NCBI GenBank assembly: GCA_050288705.1
Contig: JBNKEI010000166.1
Coordinates: forward strand, 1-7,426
DNA length: 7,426 nucleotides
Source of the DNA: JBNKEI01 sp050288705
GTDB taxonomy: Bacteria > Myxococcota > Myxococcia > Myxococcales > UBA5297
Direction of reading: 5' to 3'
Part shown: positions 1-6,944 of the stretch, piece after piece
How positions within the stretch are numbered: position 1 is the stretch's first letter
Layout of the letters: each line of letters starts with the position of its first letter
The notes under the pieces: model-generated
Database searches by the model: none
Told to the model about the DNA's origin: nothing
What the model saw: the letters and a program-made list of their open reading frames with translations, nothing else
Made by a program: the position numbers and the translations under genes

Positions 1-3000
1 AGCCTGATAGGCTTCAGTATGAAAAGGATTTCTTTGTAATATTTTTCGGAATTCGTTTATGGCTACCAATTTAGTTGTCGAGCTCTGGGCGAGAAGCGCA
101 GCAAGGTGGACTCGCGCAGTATTATCATTAGGGTTGAGCTCAATGACTTGATTGTAAGATTCTGCAGCTTTAGATAACTGTCCGCAATTTTTAAAGATTT
201 CTGCGGATTTATTGAATAGTTTTGTTGCTAAATCCCATTCTTTTCGAGAAAAAGCAAATTTCGCTTGTTGTTCTAGAAAAGTGGCGAGCTCAATCGGATT
301 ATTTTGCTTTTGATATATTTCAAATAATTTATCAATGATCATTTCCTCGCCAGGAACAAGCTCAAGCGCTCGTCGGTACGAGGTAGCTGCAACTTCCAAG
401 TCTTTAAATCCTTCTTCTGCTATACGGGCCAAAGTGCACAGAAAGTGAATAGATTCATCTTCTTCAGAAGAAAGGTCAATTAGCTGCCTGTAAACATCAG
501 CGGCGGAGCCCCACTCCTTTTCCGCTAGGTAGGTAGTGCCTAGCCTGGTCAAGGCTTCCTGGTTGCAAGGCATAATATCCAGAATTTTTTGAAGATACCC
601 TTTGGCGCTCTCCGAATCACTTAGATAGTCTTGGTAAATCGCGGCCAGTCGTAAGTATAAGGAGACCAGATCCGAGGGGTTGGTTTGTTGTTCAGCGCAC
701 AGTAGATACATTTTTTGTGCTTCCGCATACTGACCAATAGTGAATTGAAGGTCGCCCATCAGTCCCAAAGCGCCAAAATGATTTTGTTTAAGTAGAAGAG
801 CTTGTTTTAAAATGGCAAGAGCTTCATCGTAATTCTGTAAACCTCCGTAGTAAATTTGTGCGGCTTCAACAAGTTCATCCACGGTTTCGTGTATTTTCGA
901 ATTTAAGGAGTATTTTTTGGCTCTCTGCAGATGGAGTTTAGCAAGCGATGAAAGGTCCTTGGATTGTAGGAGGAATTTTTTAAGTCTCTCAGTTGCTACT
1001 GGCTCAAGGGGATTAATATCAAAAGCTGATTGGAAGGCTACTCCGGCAAGAGGAAGGTTCTTCAACTTATGCTCAGCATGAAGACCTGCTTCGAGAAAAC
1101 ATTCTACTTGACCCTGCGAATCGTGAGTCGCTTCAGCCTCACTAAGTAATATGGAATAAAAATCATTATCGGCATTCAATGATTGGAGTACTCTTCGTGA
1201 CGCTCGTAATGCCGGAAGGCAATGGGGGGCTATTTCGACAGCCATTTTATAGATTTCATTTGCACGTTGTTTGTTGCCGAGGTTCCACTCATACAGTTCT
1301 CCACAGCGAAGAAGAAGATACAACAAGGTCTCATCTTCGGAGTGGCCAGAAATCTCGGATTCCAAATAGGATGCTAAGCCGTCCCAGTGGCGATGTTGTC
1401 GAAGATGGGCGGCATATAGTTTCTCTACGCGCAGATCTTTGACTGCGTCTTGAAGAATTTTTTTGCAATCGCATTGTAGGTCGCTATCTGAAGAGCTGGC
1501 GAGAATTAACGTGTGCGAGGCGGTACGCGAGTCGTCAATCGATAGGGCAAGTGTTTGTAGTAGCTCTGACCGAGCTGAATGTTCCATAAGGCGTAATTCA
1601 GCCAGCATTGACAAAGCTTTTTTATTTCTTGGCTCAATTTCTAAAATTAATTCCAAACATTCAGTGGCGCGAATTTTGTTGGATAAATAATAATAGTGAA
1701 TAACAGCCAATGGATAAAGAATGCATTTTTTGACTTCATCATGATCATCTAATTTCAGTCTTCTTTCCCAAAGATTTTTTAAATCCTGGTAGCGTTTTTG
1801 TGCGAATAAAAGACGTCCTAAAGCATGAAATGAAGGCATGTAATCAGGAAACTGTGCCAATGCATCAAAATGGCATTCAATGGCAAGGTCTGGACGGCCT
1901 AATTGCTCTTCCCATATTTGACCTATACGGAAGAAACTAAGGGCTTTTTCTTGGGGCAGAGATTGACCAGCAGCCAGTATACGCAAAGTGTCAACCAAAT
2001 TTTCCCAAGCTTCTTGCGAAAGAAAAATTCGCGTAAGGGCATGGAGCGTAAGGGCATGATTAGGAGATAGAGTCAATGCTTCGTAATACACAGCGATAGC
2101 ATCGTCAATTCTTTGAAGTTTTTGTTCCAGTACTTCGCCGGCTTTATACAAAATTGCTGCTGCTTGTTCTGGAAAATGATCGACATCCGCTTCCTGGCGA
2201 TGCATTTTTACCAATTCTTCCCAGCGGTTTTCGATTGCGTATAAACGTCCAAGTGATTTCAGGGCTGGTAGATAGATGGGAGAAATAGAAAGTGCTTTTT
2301 CATATATTTCAATGGCTTTGGTTCGATTGTGAAATTTTTCTTCATGAATTTCGGCCATTGATTGCAATAGCCACAAAATTTGTCGAGGATCGGATGTCTG
2401 TTCAATTTCGCTTTCTTGAATGTTCAGCAAATTCTCCCACATTTGCGCGCGTTCATAAAGTCGAGATAAATCTGCGAGGGTGGGAATACTCTGCGATGTA
2501 TGTTCGCGAACACGTTCTAGAGTTGCTGCTGCCAAAACAGGGTCATTGCGATGAAATTCGTGAATGCGAGCTATTTTTAAAAGAATTGACAGAGTTTGAT
2601 CGACAGTATTGCTTTGATCTAGCTGTTGCTCATTGAGGGTAATTAATGCATCCCAGCGTTGAAGAAGTTCGAAGATGCGGGAGAGAGCTTTGTAGGCAGG
2701 AAGATATCCGGGTTGATATTTAAGACATTCTTGGTATCCGAGAATAGCATCGTCAAAACGCTTAAGCTTTATTTCTAATACGTCAGCAACTCTATACCAG
2801 TAAGTGGCCTTTTGTTGAGGATCGTCTTCTCGTTTTGCTTCAATTTTTAATAGATCAAGCAGCAATTCCCACTGCTCTTTTTTGCTGTACAATTTACCTA
2901 ATGCGGTGATTGCGGCTGGATAGTCGTGAGAAATGGAAAGAATTCTTTTGTAACACTCTATTGCTTGCTTTTCATCTTCGAGTTGTTCTTCATATAAAGC

Positions 3001-3843
3001 GCCCAATCGAAGAAGAACAGAAATTTGCTCTTTTCCTTCGGGCATGGATTGTAGGCGGAGACTTAATACTTCTGTTAAAGGTTGCCAGGCCTTTTCCATT
3101 TCGTGAGAGGCAGCTAACTCATCGAGAACCAAAGGGTCGTTAGGGCTAATTTTTAGGTAATTTTGCAATGCAGAAATGGCCAAAGAAGGATTGCCAGCAC
3201 GTTGATGAATTCGATTTAAACTGTACCAAAGATAGGCATCGTTTTGGCGTTGGGCTTGTTCGGCGAGTATGTTAACTAAATCGTCAGGATAAGAATTTTT
3301 GCTTTGCACTATTCGCTGGGCAGCTAAAATTAGAAATGGATCGTTCGCATCTTGGGCTAGTGCAGAGCAGAAAAGAGCATTCGCTAAATCTGGTTGATTC
3401 AGCTTGGTCTCGCAATCTAGGGCGGCAGAGGTATAGAAATAGCTGGAAAGAATACGGTCAGTAGTTGACTTTGCGAGCTCGATACGAATTTGGTGGCGTT
3501 TAGCAAAATCTTCTGTGGACGAATATATTTCGTTCAAAAAATAAAGAATTGCGAAATCATTAGGGGTTATTTCTTTACATTTTTCTAATAGAATTTGGGC
3601 TTCGTTAGTTTTTTGAAGATGATGAAGCAAAACCACTGCCTTCTCAAACATTGCGGGTATTTGTTCAATATTGCTATCTGAGATAGCAATTTCCGCATCG
3701 AGAAGCTGGACAACCATCGGCCAGTTTTTTGCATCTACAAAAAGATTTCGAGCCGACCAAATGTTTACTTTCCATTGAGGAGCTAGTCGGAAGGCGTTTT
3801 GAAAGCAGACAGCAGCATTTCTAGGGCTTTGCAGCATGTTTTT
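1..3843 (-). repeat. Protein-level 72-residue (216-bp) tandem superunits
   Basis: Taking as anchor the position of Glu374 in the LYEEQLED segment, equivalent positions fall at residues 90, 162, 234, 302, 374, 446, 518, 590, 662, 734, 806, 869, 941, 1013, 1088, 1160, 1232 and 1306. Thirteen of the 17 intervals are exactly 72; the exceptions are 68, 63, 75 and 74. An Ala sits nine residues after the anchor in 17 of 18 units (Leu878 is the exception). An aromatic sits 40 residues after it in 13 of the 17 complete units: W130, F202, Y274, W342, W414, W486, W558, W630, W702, Y774, W909, Y1128 and W1200. Each unit is long enough for two helical hairpins, the first the more TPR-like. The units are diverged at the residue and DNA level, so this is an old duplication and not a recent DNA repeat. 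Confidence 0.87.
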
Positions 3844-4110
3844 CCAAAGAATCCCCATTTCGTGAAATATGAATGCTGCCGAAGGCTTGTCGCCCAAGGC
3901 TTTGACCTCTCGTTCGTAAACAGTCAAAAGCTCCTGAACATCAGCAAGTTTTAAAGGATGTGTCCAGAGTGATACCGCACTCGGAGTAGTAATAGTTGGC
4001 CTATCAAGCACATTGATGGGTTCGGAATTCGAGGTAGCTGGCGCTTCAGTAGATTCAGCCAGGAGGTCTACTTCGATTTCGGATTTCGCGGCTGTTTCCA
4101 GATCGGTCAT
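1..4110 (-). CDS. Giant TPR-like helical repeat protein, 3' end beyond window
   Basis: An uninterrupted frame of 1370 codons starts with ATG at 4110 and reaches base 1 without a stop, so the C-terminus lies outside the window. The start is supported by an AGGA six bases upstream. Residues 1 to about 40 are acidic and rich in Ser, Thr, Pro and Glu, with no signal peptide or membrane helix, so the protein is probably cytoplasmic. From about residue 50 it is a continuous helical-hairpin array with tetratricopeptide-like signatures, such as AIEIYEKALSISP near 599 and LGRLYAIENRWEEL near 618. Unit anchors occur every 72 residues from residue 90. In the TPR family such solenoids bind protein partners; no catalytic domain is visible here. 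The gene is separated by 171 bp from the operon upstream and may have its own promoter. The specific role is unknown. Large TPR proteins of this style are common in Deltaproteobacteria, but I cannot name an orthologue. Confidence 0.93.
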   Translation of the reverse strand, partial: MTDLETAAKSEIEVDLLAESTEAPATSNSEPINVLDRPTITTPSAVSLWTHPLKLADVQELLTVYEREVKALGDKPSAAFIFHEMGILWKNMLQSPRNAAVCFQNAFRLAPQWKVNIWSARNLFVDAKNWPMVVQLLDAEIAISDSNIEQIPAMFEKAVVLLHHLQKTNEAQILLEKCKEITPNDFAILYFLNEIYSSTEDFAKRHQIRIELAKSTTDRILSSYFYTSAALDCETKLNQPDLANALFCSALAQDANDPFLILAAQRIVQSKNSYPDDLVNILAEQAQRQNDAYLWYSLNRIHQRAGNPSLAISALQNYLKISPNDPLVLDELAASHEMEKAWQPLTEVLSLRLQSMPEGKEQISVLLRLGALYEEQLEDEKQAIECYKRILSISHDYPAAITALGKLYSKKEQWELLLDLLKIEAKREDDPQQKATYWYRVADVLEIKLKRFDDAILGYQECLKYQPGYLPAYKALSRIFELLQRWDALITLNEQQLDQSNTVDQTLSILLKIARIHEFHRNDPVLAAATLERVREHTSQSIPTLADLSRLYERAQMWENLLNIQESEIEQTSDPRQILWLLQSMAEIHEEKFHNRTKAIEIYEKALSISPIYLPALKSLGRLYAIENRWEELVKMHRQEADVDHFPEQAAAILYKAGEVLEQKLQRIDDAIAVYYEALTLSPNHALTLHALTRIFLSQEAWENLVDTLRILAAGQSLPQEKALSFFRIGQIWEEQLGRPDLAIECHFDALAQFPDYMPSFHALGRLLFAQKRYQDLKNLWERRLKLDDHDEVKKCILYPLAVIHYYYLSNKIRATECLELILEIEPRNKKALSMLAELRLMEHSARSELLQTLALSIDDSRTASHTLILASSSDSDLQCDCKKILQDAVKDLRVEKLYAAHLRQHRHWDGLASYLESEISGHSEDETLLYLLLRCGELYEWNLGNKQRANEIYKMAVEIAPHCLPALRASRRVLQSLNADNDFYSILLSEAEATHDSQGQVECFLEAGLHAEHKLKNLPLAGVAFQSAFDINPLEPVATERLKKFLLQSKDLSSLAKLHLQRAKKYSLNSKIHETVDELVEAAQIYYGGLQNYDEALAILKQALLLKQNHFGALGLMGDLQFTIGQYAEAQKMYLLCAEQQTNPSDLVSLYLRLAAIYQDYLSDSESAKGYLQKILDIMPCNQEALTRLGTTYLAEKEWGSAADVYRQLIDLSSEEDESIHFLCTLARIAEEGFKDLEVAATSYRRALELVPGEEMIIDKLFEIYQKQNNPIELATFLEQQAKFAFSRKEWDLATKLFNKSAEIFKNCGQLSKAAESYNQVIELNPNDNTARVHLAALLAQSSTTKLVAINEFRKILQRNPFHTEAYQA

Positions 4111-4116
4111 CGTCCA

Positions 4117-4120
4117 TCCT
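4117..4120 (-). promoter_or_regulatory. Ribosome binding site of the giant TPR gene
   Basis: AGGA on the minus strand lies six bases before the ATG at 4110. It is short but well spaced. It supports this ATG over the overlapping ATG at 4117, which reads only 20 codons in another frame before a TGA. Confidence 0.5.
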
Positions 4121-4134
4121 GGGGGAAACGCCTA

Positions 4135-4144
4135 GGGATATCCC
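4135..4144. repeat. 10-bp perfect palindrome GGGATATCCC
   Basis: The palindrome lies 24 bp upstream of the TPR start codon. It could be a dimeric regulator site or be chance. It overlaps a CCTAGG at 4131 to 4136, so GC-rich symmetric sequence clusters here within an otherwise AT-rich leader. I cannot name a regulator. Confidence 0.35.
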
Positions 4145-4191
4145 CTCGGCGAGAGATATATTTTTTTACCACACCTATATCGGTGGTGAAA

Positions 4192-4210
4192 CACTCATGG
4201 TAGGTGAGTG
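4192..4210. repeat. Inverted repeat CACTCA / TGAGTG with 7-nt loop
   Basis: A perfect 6-bp stem encloses seven bases. On the minus strand it is followed by only TTTC, so it is at best a very weak terminator. On the plus strand an A-rich run follows. It could be an operator half-site pair or a leader hairpin. Confidence 0.3.
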
Positions 4211-4257
4211 AAAGAAAAATTTACCGGCTAGTTCCTCCCTTGAGATACGGGTAGTGT

Positions 4258-4279
4258 GAAGCATGTAAATGTGTGCTTC
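4258..4279 (-). terminator. Weak hairpin just after the SemiSWEET stop
   Basis: The arms GAAGCA and TGCTTC pair perfectly over 6 bp, and two G-T wobbles can extend the stem around a 6-nt loop. It begins two bases beyond the SemiSWEET stop codon on the minus strand. No T-run follows, so intrinsic termination is doubtful. It may instead protect the 3' end of the operon transcript, or termination may be Rho-dependent. Confidence 0.25.
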
Positions 4280-4281
4280 GC

Positions 4282-4530
4282 TTAGCCAATCTTAATCTTT
4301 ACCGCCAAAATGATACAAGAAAGAATAAGAGTAACGCTATTAGCAAGAATTATCGGGTAACTATGAAGCATAATTCCATAAATTAGCCACGAGGTAATGC
4401 CTAGAGAAAACATCATGTACATAGCCAAAGATATTCCAGCAGTTTCTTTTTCGCGAATAATCTTAATGGCTTGAGGGAGAAAACTGCCAGTGGTGAGTAC
4501 CGCTGCGATAATACCAAACAATTCAGTCAT
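4282..4530 (-). CDS. SemiSWEET-type sugar transporter (PQ-loop, MtN3/saliva family)
   Basis: This is an 82-residue integral membrane protein with three predicted helices, at about residues 4 to 22, 36 to 56 and 59 to 78. That is the layout and size of bacterial SemiSWEETs, which dimerise in the inner membrane to pass sugars down their gradient. Visible family marks are the PQ motif at Pro19-Gln20 in helix 1 (SFLPQ), Trp48 in TSWLIYG and Asn64 in PIILANSVTL. Trp48 and Asn64 correspond to the sugar-pocket Trp and Asn known from the Leptospira SemiSWEET. The substrate cannot be read from the sequence. The ATG has an AGGAA six bases upstream, and the gene follows truD by 16 bp, so it is probably co-transcribed. 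A related PQ-loop protein of other function is less likely given the pocket residues. Confidence 0.9.
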   Translation of the reverse strand: MTELFGIIAAVLTTGSFLPQAIKIIREKETAGISLAMYMMFSLGITSWLIYGIMLHSYPIILANSVTLILSCIILAVKIKIG

Positions 4531-4536
4531 GATGTA

Positions 4537-4541
4537 TTCCT
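4537..4541 (-). promoter_or_regulatory. Ribosome binding site of the SemiSWEET gene
   Basis: AGGAA on the minus strand sits six bases before the ATG at 4530, inside the 16-bp gap after truD. It is the best Shine-Dalgarno match in the window and fixes this start. Confidence 0.6.
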
Positions 4542-4546
4542 AGCAA

Positions 4547-5638
4547 TTAATTTTCTTCTGGTAATTCACAGGCGGAATAATCAGTGTCGGTTTTCATTAG
4601 TTCTCTTAGCACTGCTGTGGCAAAAGAGCCCTTGTTGAGAGCAAAGCAAACTACTAAGCAATCGTTTTCTTGTTCGATTTTTATATTAATTGGCACACGT
4701 AATGGACGCCGGGAACCCTCAGCTTCTCCTTTATAGGCGGCAAAAGAGGCAAGAGTTAATTTTTCTTCTTCTAATACGAATTCTTCTCGCTTAAATGTTT
4801 CATGCATGGCAGTCATCATGCGATGGCCAAATAGCGCACCAGTTGGCGAAATTTCCAACTGATTAAGCCTGTCCTGATCGCTTTCTGAGTCTTCGCAAAC
4901 AAATAGGCCCCCAGTTTGATGTTTTTTCATAATATCGCCGCTCAAAGCCGTGCCAAATAAACCATCGCGCATACGGTTTCCTAGTATGCGATTAAACAAT
5001 AGTGATTGGAACGCACAAATGGCCATCCGACGTAGGAAGCGATCGCGCTTAGCCCGTTTTGTTTCCGCGGTAGAAACTCCTAAAAGTAGTTCTCTGCCCA
5101 GCCGCGCATTAGAACCACCATGACCAAAACGCTGCGGGCCAAATGCATTTGGTAGACCATGCCGTTGCAAAGCTTCAGCAATGGATGTGGCTTTATCTAA
5201 TGCATTGTTGCAAGTCTGACGGATTCTTATTTTAAAGTGGTTGCCATGCAGATGTCCGATTTTCAGTTTATTGACGTGGAGACCAGAAGAAAGCACTCGC
5301 CAACCGTTTCCTTCGGTGGGAGCCTCTTTAGACGCAGGAAGTGAAAAGAATTGCCGAGTAAGCGCGTGCTTGTCTTTCTGGCCAGCGACACCGATGTCTC
5401 GCTCATTCGCTCCCGCAAAACGGGCAATCTCTCGCGCGACATCACGAGTATTACGACCACGTTTTTCTACCCACAAAAAACGATGATCACCGCTTCCAAC
5501 CGGGGAATATGCGGGAATTTCTTCTACTTCGAAGTCTTCAGGACAGCACCTAATGGTTCCACCGATACCCGGCAGACTGGCGGTAAGATAGGGTATTTGA
5601 TTTATTTCTTCCGCTGCGTTTTTGACAGCTAGATTCAT
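4547..5638 (-). CDS. truD: tRNA pseudouridine(13) synthase TruD
   Basis: A 363-residue protein, close to the usual length for bacterial TruD (E. coli about 349). The family converts uridine 13 of certain tRNAs to pseudouridine in the cytoplasm. The N-terminal PEDFEVEEIP motif is at residues 33 to 42. The catalytic motif AGQKDKHALTRQ is at about 85 to 96, with Asp89 the expected nucleophile. The segment LKIGHLHGNHFKI is at about 125 to 137, and the NxFGPQRFG motif at 164 to 172. The hallmarks are intact and in order. The ATG overlaps the TGA of the DUF4388 gene as ATGA, and the local Shine-Dalgarno is weak, so translation is probably coupled to the gene before it. The next gene, SemiSWEET, starts 16 bp after the stop. 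Identity is secure; the exact tRNA targets in this organism are not. Confidence 0.96.
   Translation of the reverse strand: MNLAVKNAAEEINQIPYLTASLPGIGGTIRCCPEDFEVEEIPAYSPVGSGDHRFLWVEKRGRNTRDVAREIARFAGANERDIGVAGQKDKHALTRQFFSLPASKEAPTEGNGWRVLSSGLHVNKLKIGHLHGNHFKIRIRQTCNNALDKATSIAEALQRHGLPNAFGPQRFGHGGSNARLGRELLLGVSTAETKRAKRDRFLRRMAICAFQSLLFNRILGNRMRDGLFGTALSGDIMKKHQTGGLFVCEDSESDQDRLNQLEISPTGALFGHRMMTAMHETFKREEFVLEEEKLTLASFAAYKGEAEGSRRPLRVPINIKIEQENDCLVVCFALNKGSFATAVLRELMKTDTDYSACELPEEN
5635..5638 (-). other. ATGA stop-start overlap between DUF4388 gene and truD
   Basis: The TGA of the DUF4388 gene and the ATG of truD share bases. With no strong Shine-Dalgarno in front of truD, terminating ribosomes probably restart here, which ties the two products' synthesis together. 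Confidence 0.8.
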
Positions 5639-6891
5639 TGTAGCGGGCTTTCAATAGTAGCAAGCAATTCTTTTACGCGTCTTGCAAGGTCTTCATCGAT
5701 TTTGGGTTCCAATAGCTCTCCGGCTTCAAAGAGCAGAAAAAACATCAATTCGGAAAGAGCGGAATAGAGGAGTGCTTCTTTGGAGCTGGAAATATCTACC
5801 AGTTTTTCCAAGTTAGCTAGCGCATCATCGCTAAGAGTTCCATCGGCAGTTAAATAAACTCCTTGAAGCACGGGGTTGTGGAATGCTCGCTGAACAATAG
5901 CTACATTGGCCGAAGCAATCAGCTCCGAGCCCATATTTACTTTTTCGATTTCACCTAGAATCTCACGGTAAATGAAATTGAAAACACGAATAATTTCACC
6001 TGGCTGAGTTTGCTTGGAAGATTTTTTTCGTGATGGCGTGGCCTGAGCACTTACCCATCCTTTCATTAAGAGATGGTAAATAACCTTCGTAGCATCAAAT
6101 TCGGTAACGCTTAAGGCTTGTGCTATTTGCGCAATGGTTTTGTCTCCAGTGCATAGATCAAAAGCTTTTTGCTCGTTGTCTTCCAACGGAGCGTTAGGGG
6201 TTTTCGTTTGAACAATGTAGGCATTGGAAGAGGGAAGGCGTTTTCGAAATTCCTTCATTTCATCGATGCGGCGAATGGCATCCATTAGAAGGCCTTGGGT
6301 GTCGAGTCCAAGACCGCCACGCTCTTCTACTGGCTCGTCAACAAAAAGAAATACTCCCTTATCGGATAATAATATGGCGTGGAAGATTTCACTTGCCTGC
6401 AATTGCACGCATCTCCACAGGTCATGGGGACGCAAATGATCTGCTTCCACTAAAAGCCGACCGACACGGTGGAGAGGTGGCTTTTTCGCTAGTACTTTAT
6501 TCAACTGAGCCCTTGGAAGCATGCCCAAACGAACTGCTATTTCGCCAATGGACTCGCAGGGGTTGTCGGAAGCAGAACTGTGAACCTCACCTGCTTTAAA
6601 AACCACTGCTCGCTCGCATACCGGGGAGAGAACCCGCAGCGTTCCGGTCATACGAATTTGGCTAAGAAAAGCAAGAGCATCTACTAGCGGAATACCTGGG
6701 ATTTCGCCGGCCAATACCACGCGAGGGGAAGAAGCTATTTCTCCGGTAACTGGCCCTCGGACACCTAGTAAAAGATCGGGAGAAGTGGGCGGTACGAAAA
6801 AACGCCCCTTTTTCTGCGCCAACTTTCGTTGCACAGTCTCGTTCTCTGGGGACAAAGAACCTTGTGAATCTATCCTTAAGAAACCATTCAT
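5635..6891 (-). CDS. DUF4388 (PATAN) domain protein
   Basis: A 418-residue soluble protein with no signal peptide or membrane helix. After a poorly conserved N-terminal tail of about 55 residues comes a DUF4388/PATAN module at about 58 to 212. Its marks are LAGEIPGIPLVDALAFLSQI, then TGTLRV, VVFKAGEVHSSAS, GEIAVRLGML, VGRLLVEADHL and QASEIFHAILLSDKGVFLF. Residues about 244 to 282 (CTGDKTIAQIAQALSVTEFDA followed by VIYHLLMKGWV) look like a winged-helix-type segment. The helical C-terminal 120 residues (about 300 to 418) have no domain I can name. PATAN domains are predicted signalling adaptors in bacteria with gliding or complex behaviour; no enzyme motif or receiver domain is present here. 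The ATG at 6891 is the first after an in-frame stop, but its Shine-Dalgarno is poor, so the true start could be slightly downstream. It lies 53 bp after the RNase H gene and overlaps truD. Confidence 0.82.
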   Translation of the reverse strand: MNGFLRIDSQGSLSPENETVQRKLAQKKGRFFVPPTSPDLLLGVRGPVTGEIASSPRVVLAGEIPGIPLVDALAFLSQIRMTGTLRVLSPVCERAVVFKAGEVHSSASDNPCESIGEIAVRLGMLPRAQLNKVLAKKPPLHRVGRLLVEADHLRPHDLWRCVQLQASEIFHAILLSDKGVFLFVDEPVEERGGLGLDTQGLLMDAIRRIDEMKEFRKRLPSSNAYIVQTKTPNAPLEDNEQKAFDLCTGDKTIAQIAQALSVTEFDATKVIYHLLMKGWVSAQATPSRKKSSKQTQPGEIIRVFNFIYREILGEIEKVNMGSELIASANVAIVQRAFHNPVLQGVYLTADGTLSDDALANLEKLVDISSSKEALLYSALSELMFFLLFEAGELLEPKIDEDLARRVKELLATIESPLQ

Positions 6892-6944
6892 GGAATATCT
6901 ACACTATTTCATTTCTGTTCAAACCCTGTGATGAGGTTAAACGA

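Larger units (their letters stand above)
4111..4281 (-). promoter_or_regulatory. Intergenic leader of the giant TPR gene
   Basis: This 171-bp gap is the only sizeable non-coding stretch and separates the SemiSWEET stop from the TPR start. Read on the minus strand, it contains a hairpin just after the stop, an AT-rich patch ending in TAAAAAAATATATC (about 4155 to 4168), a 10-bp perfect palindrome and a short Shine-Dalgarno. The AT patch could hold a -10 element, but I see no matching -35 at proper spacing. Its length compared with the 16-bp and overlapping junctions upstream suggests that the TPR gene has its own promoter or leader. That is inference. Confidence 0.4.

Noticed and set aside
1179..3143. 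Four plus-strand open frames of 75 to 114 codons (starting at 1179, 1463, 2292 and 2910)
   Set aside because: Each is antisense to the long TPR frame, has no recognisable domain and has an irregular composition. The opposite strand shows clear repeat-family coding through every one of them.
1..3843. 216-bp periodicity as a DNA-level satellite or CRISPR-like array
   Set aside because: The period is in the protein register only. The DNA of the units is diverged, with no identical repeats or spacers.
4055..4117. Out-of-frame ATG at 4117 giving a 20-codon reading frame overlapping the TPR start
   Set aside because: It overlaps the Shine-Dalgarno itself, has none of its own, and ends quickly. 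A regulatory upstream frame is possible but nothing supports it.
4231..4241. Strong Shine-Dalgarno-like AGGGAGGAA on the minus strand in the leader
   Set aside because: No start codon lies within a workable distance. The nearest ATG is about 34 bases away and opens only seven codons.
5241..5632. Plus-strand frames at 5241 and 5351 and a minus-strand alternative frame at 5263 to 5460
   Set aside because: All lie inside truD, whose motifs, including the catalytic Asp, are read in the other frame.
6224..6599. Plus-strand frames at 6224 and 6393
   Set aside because: They are antisense to the DUF4388 coding region and show no family resemblance.
6894..6922. Promoter-like TTGAAC, 17 bp, GATATT before the DUF4388 gene
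   Set aside because: The -10-like element ends two bases before the ATG, so transcription would start inside the coding sequence. Only four of six bases match in each box.
6918..6943. Imperfect hairpin just after the RNase H stop (GTTTAACC pairing with GGTTTGAAC, one bulge and one wobble)
   Set aside because: No T-run follows on the minus strand and the stem is imperfect, so it is not a supportable terminator.
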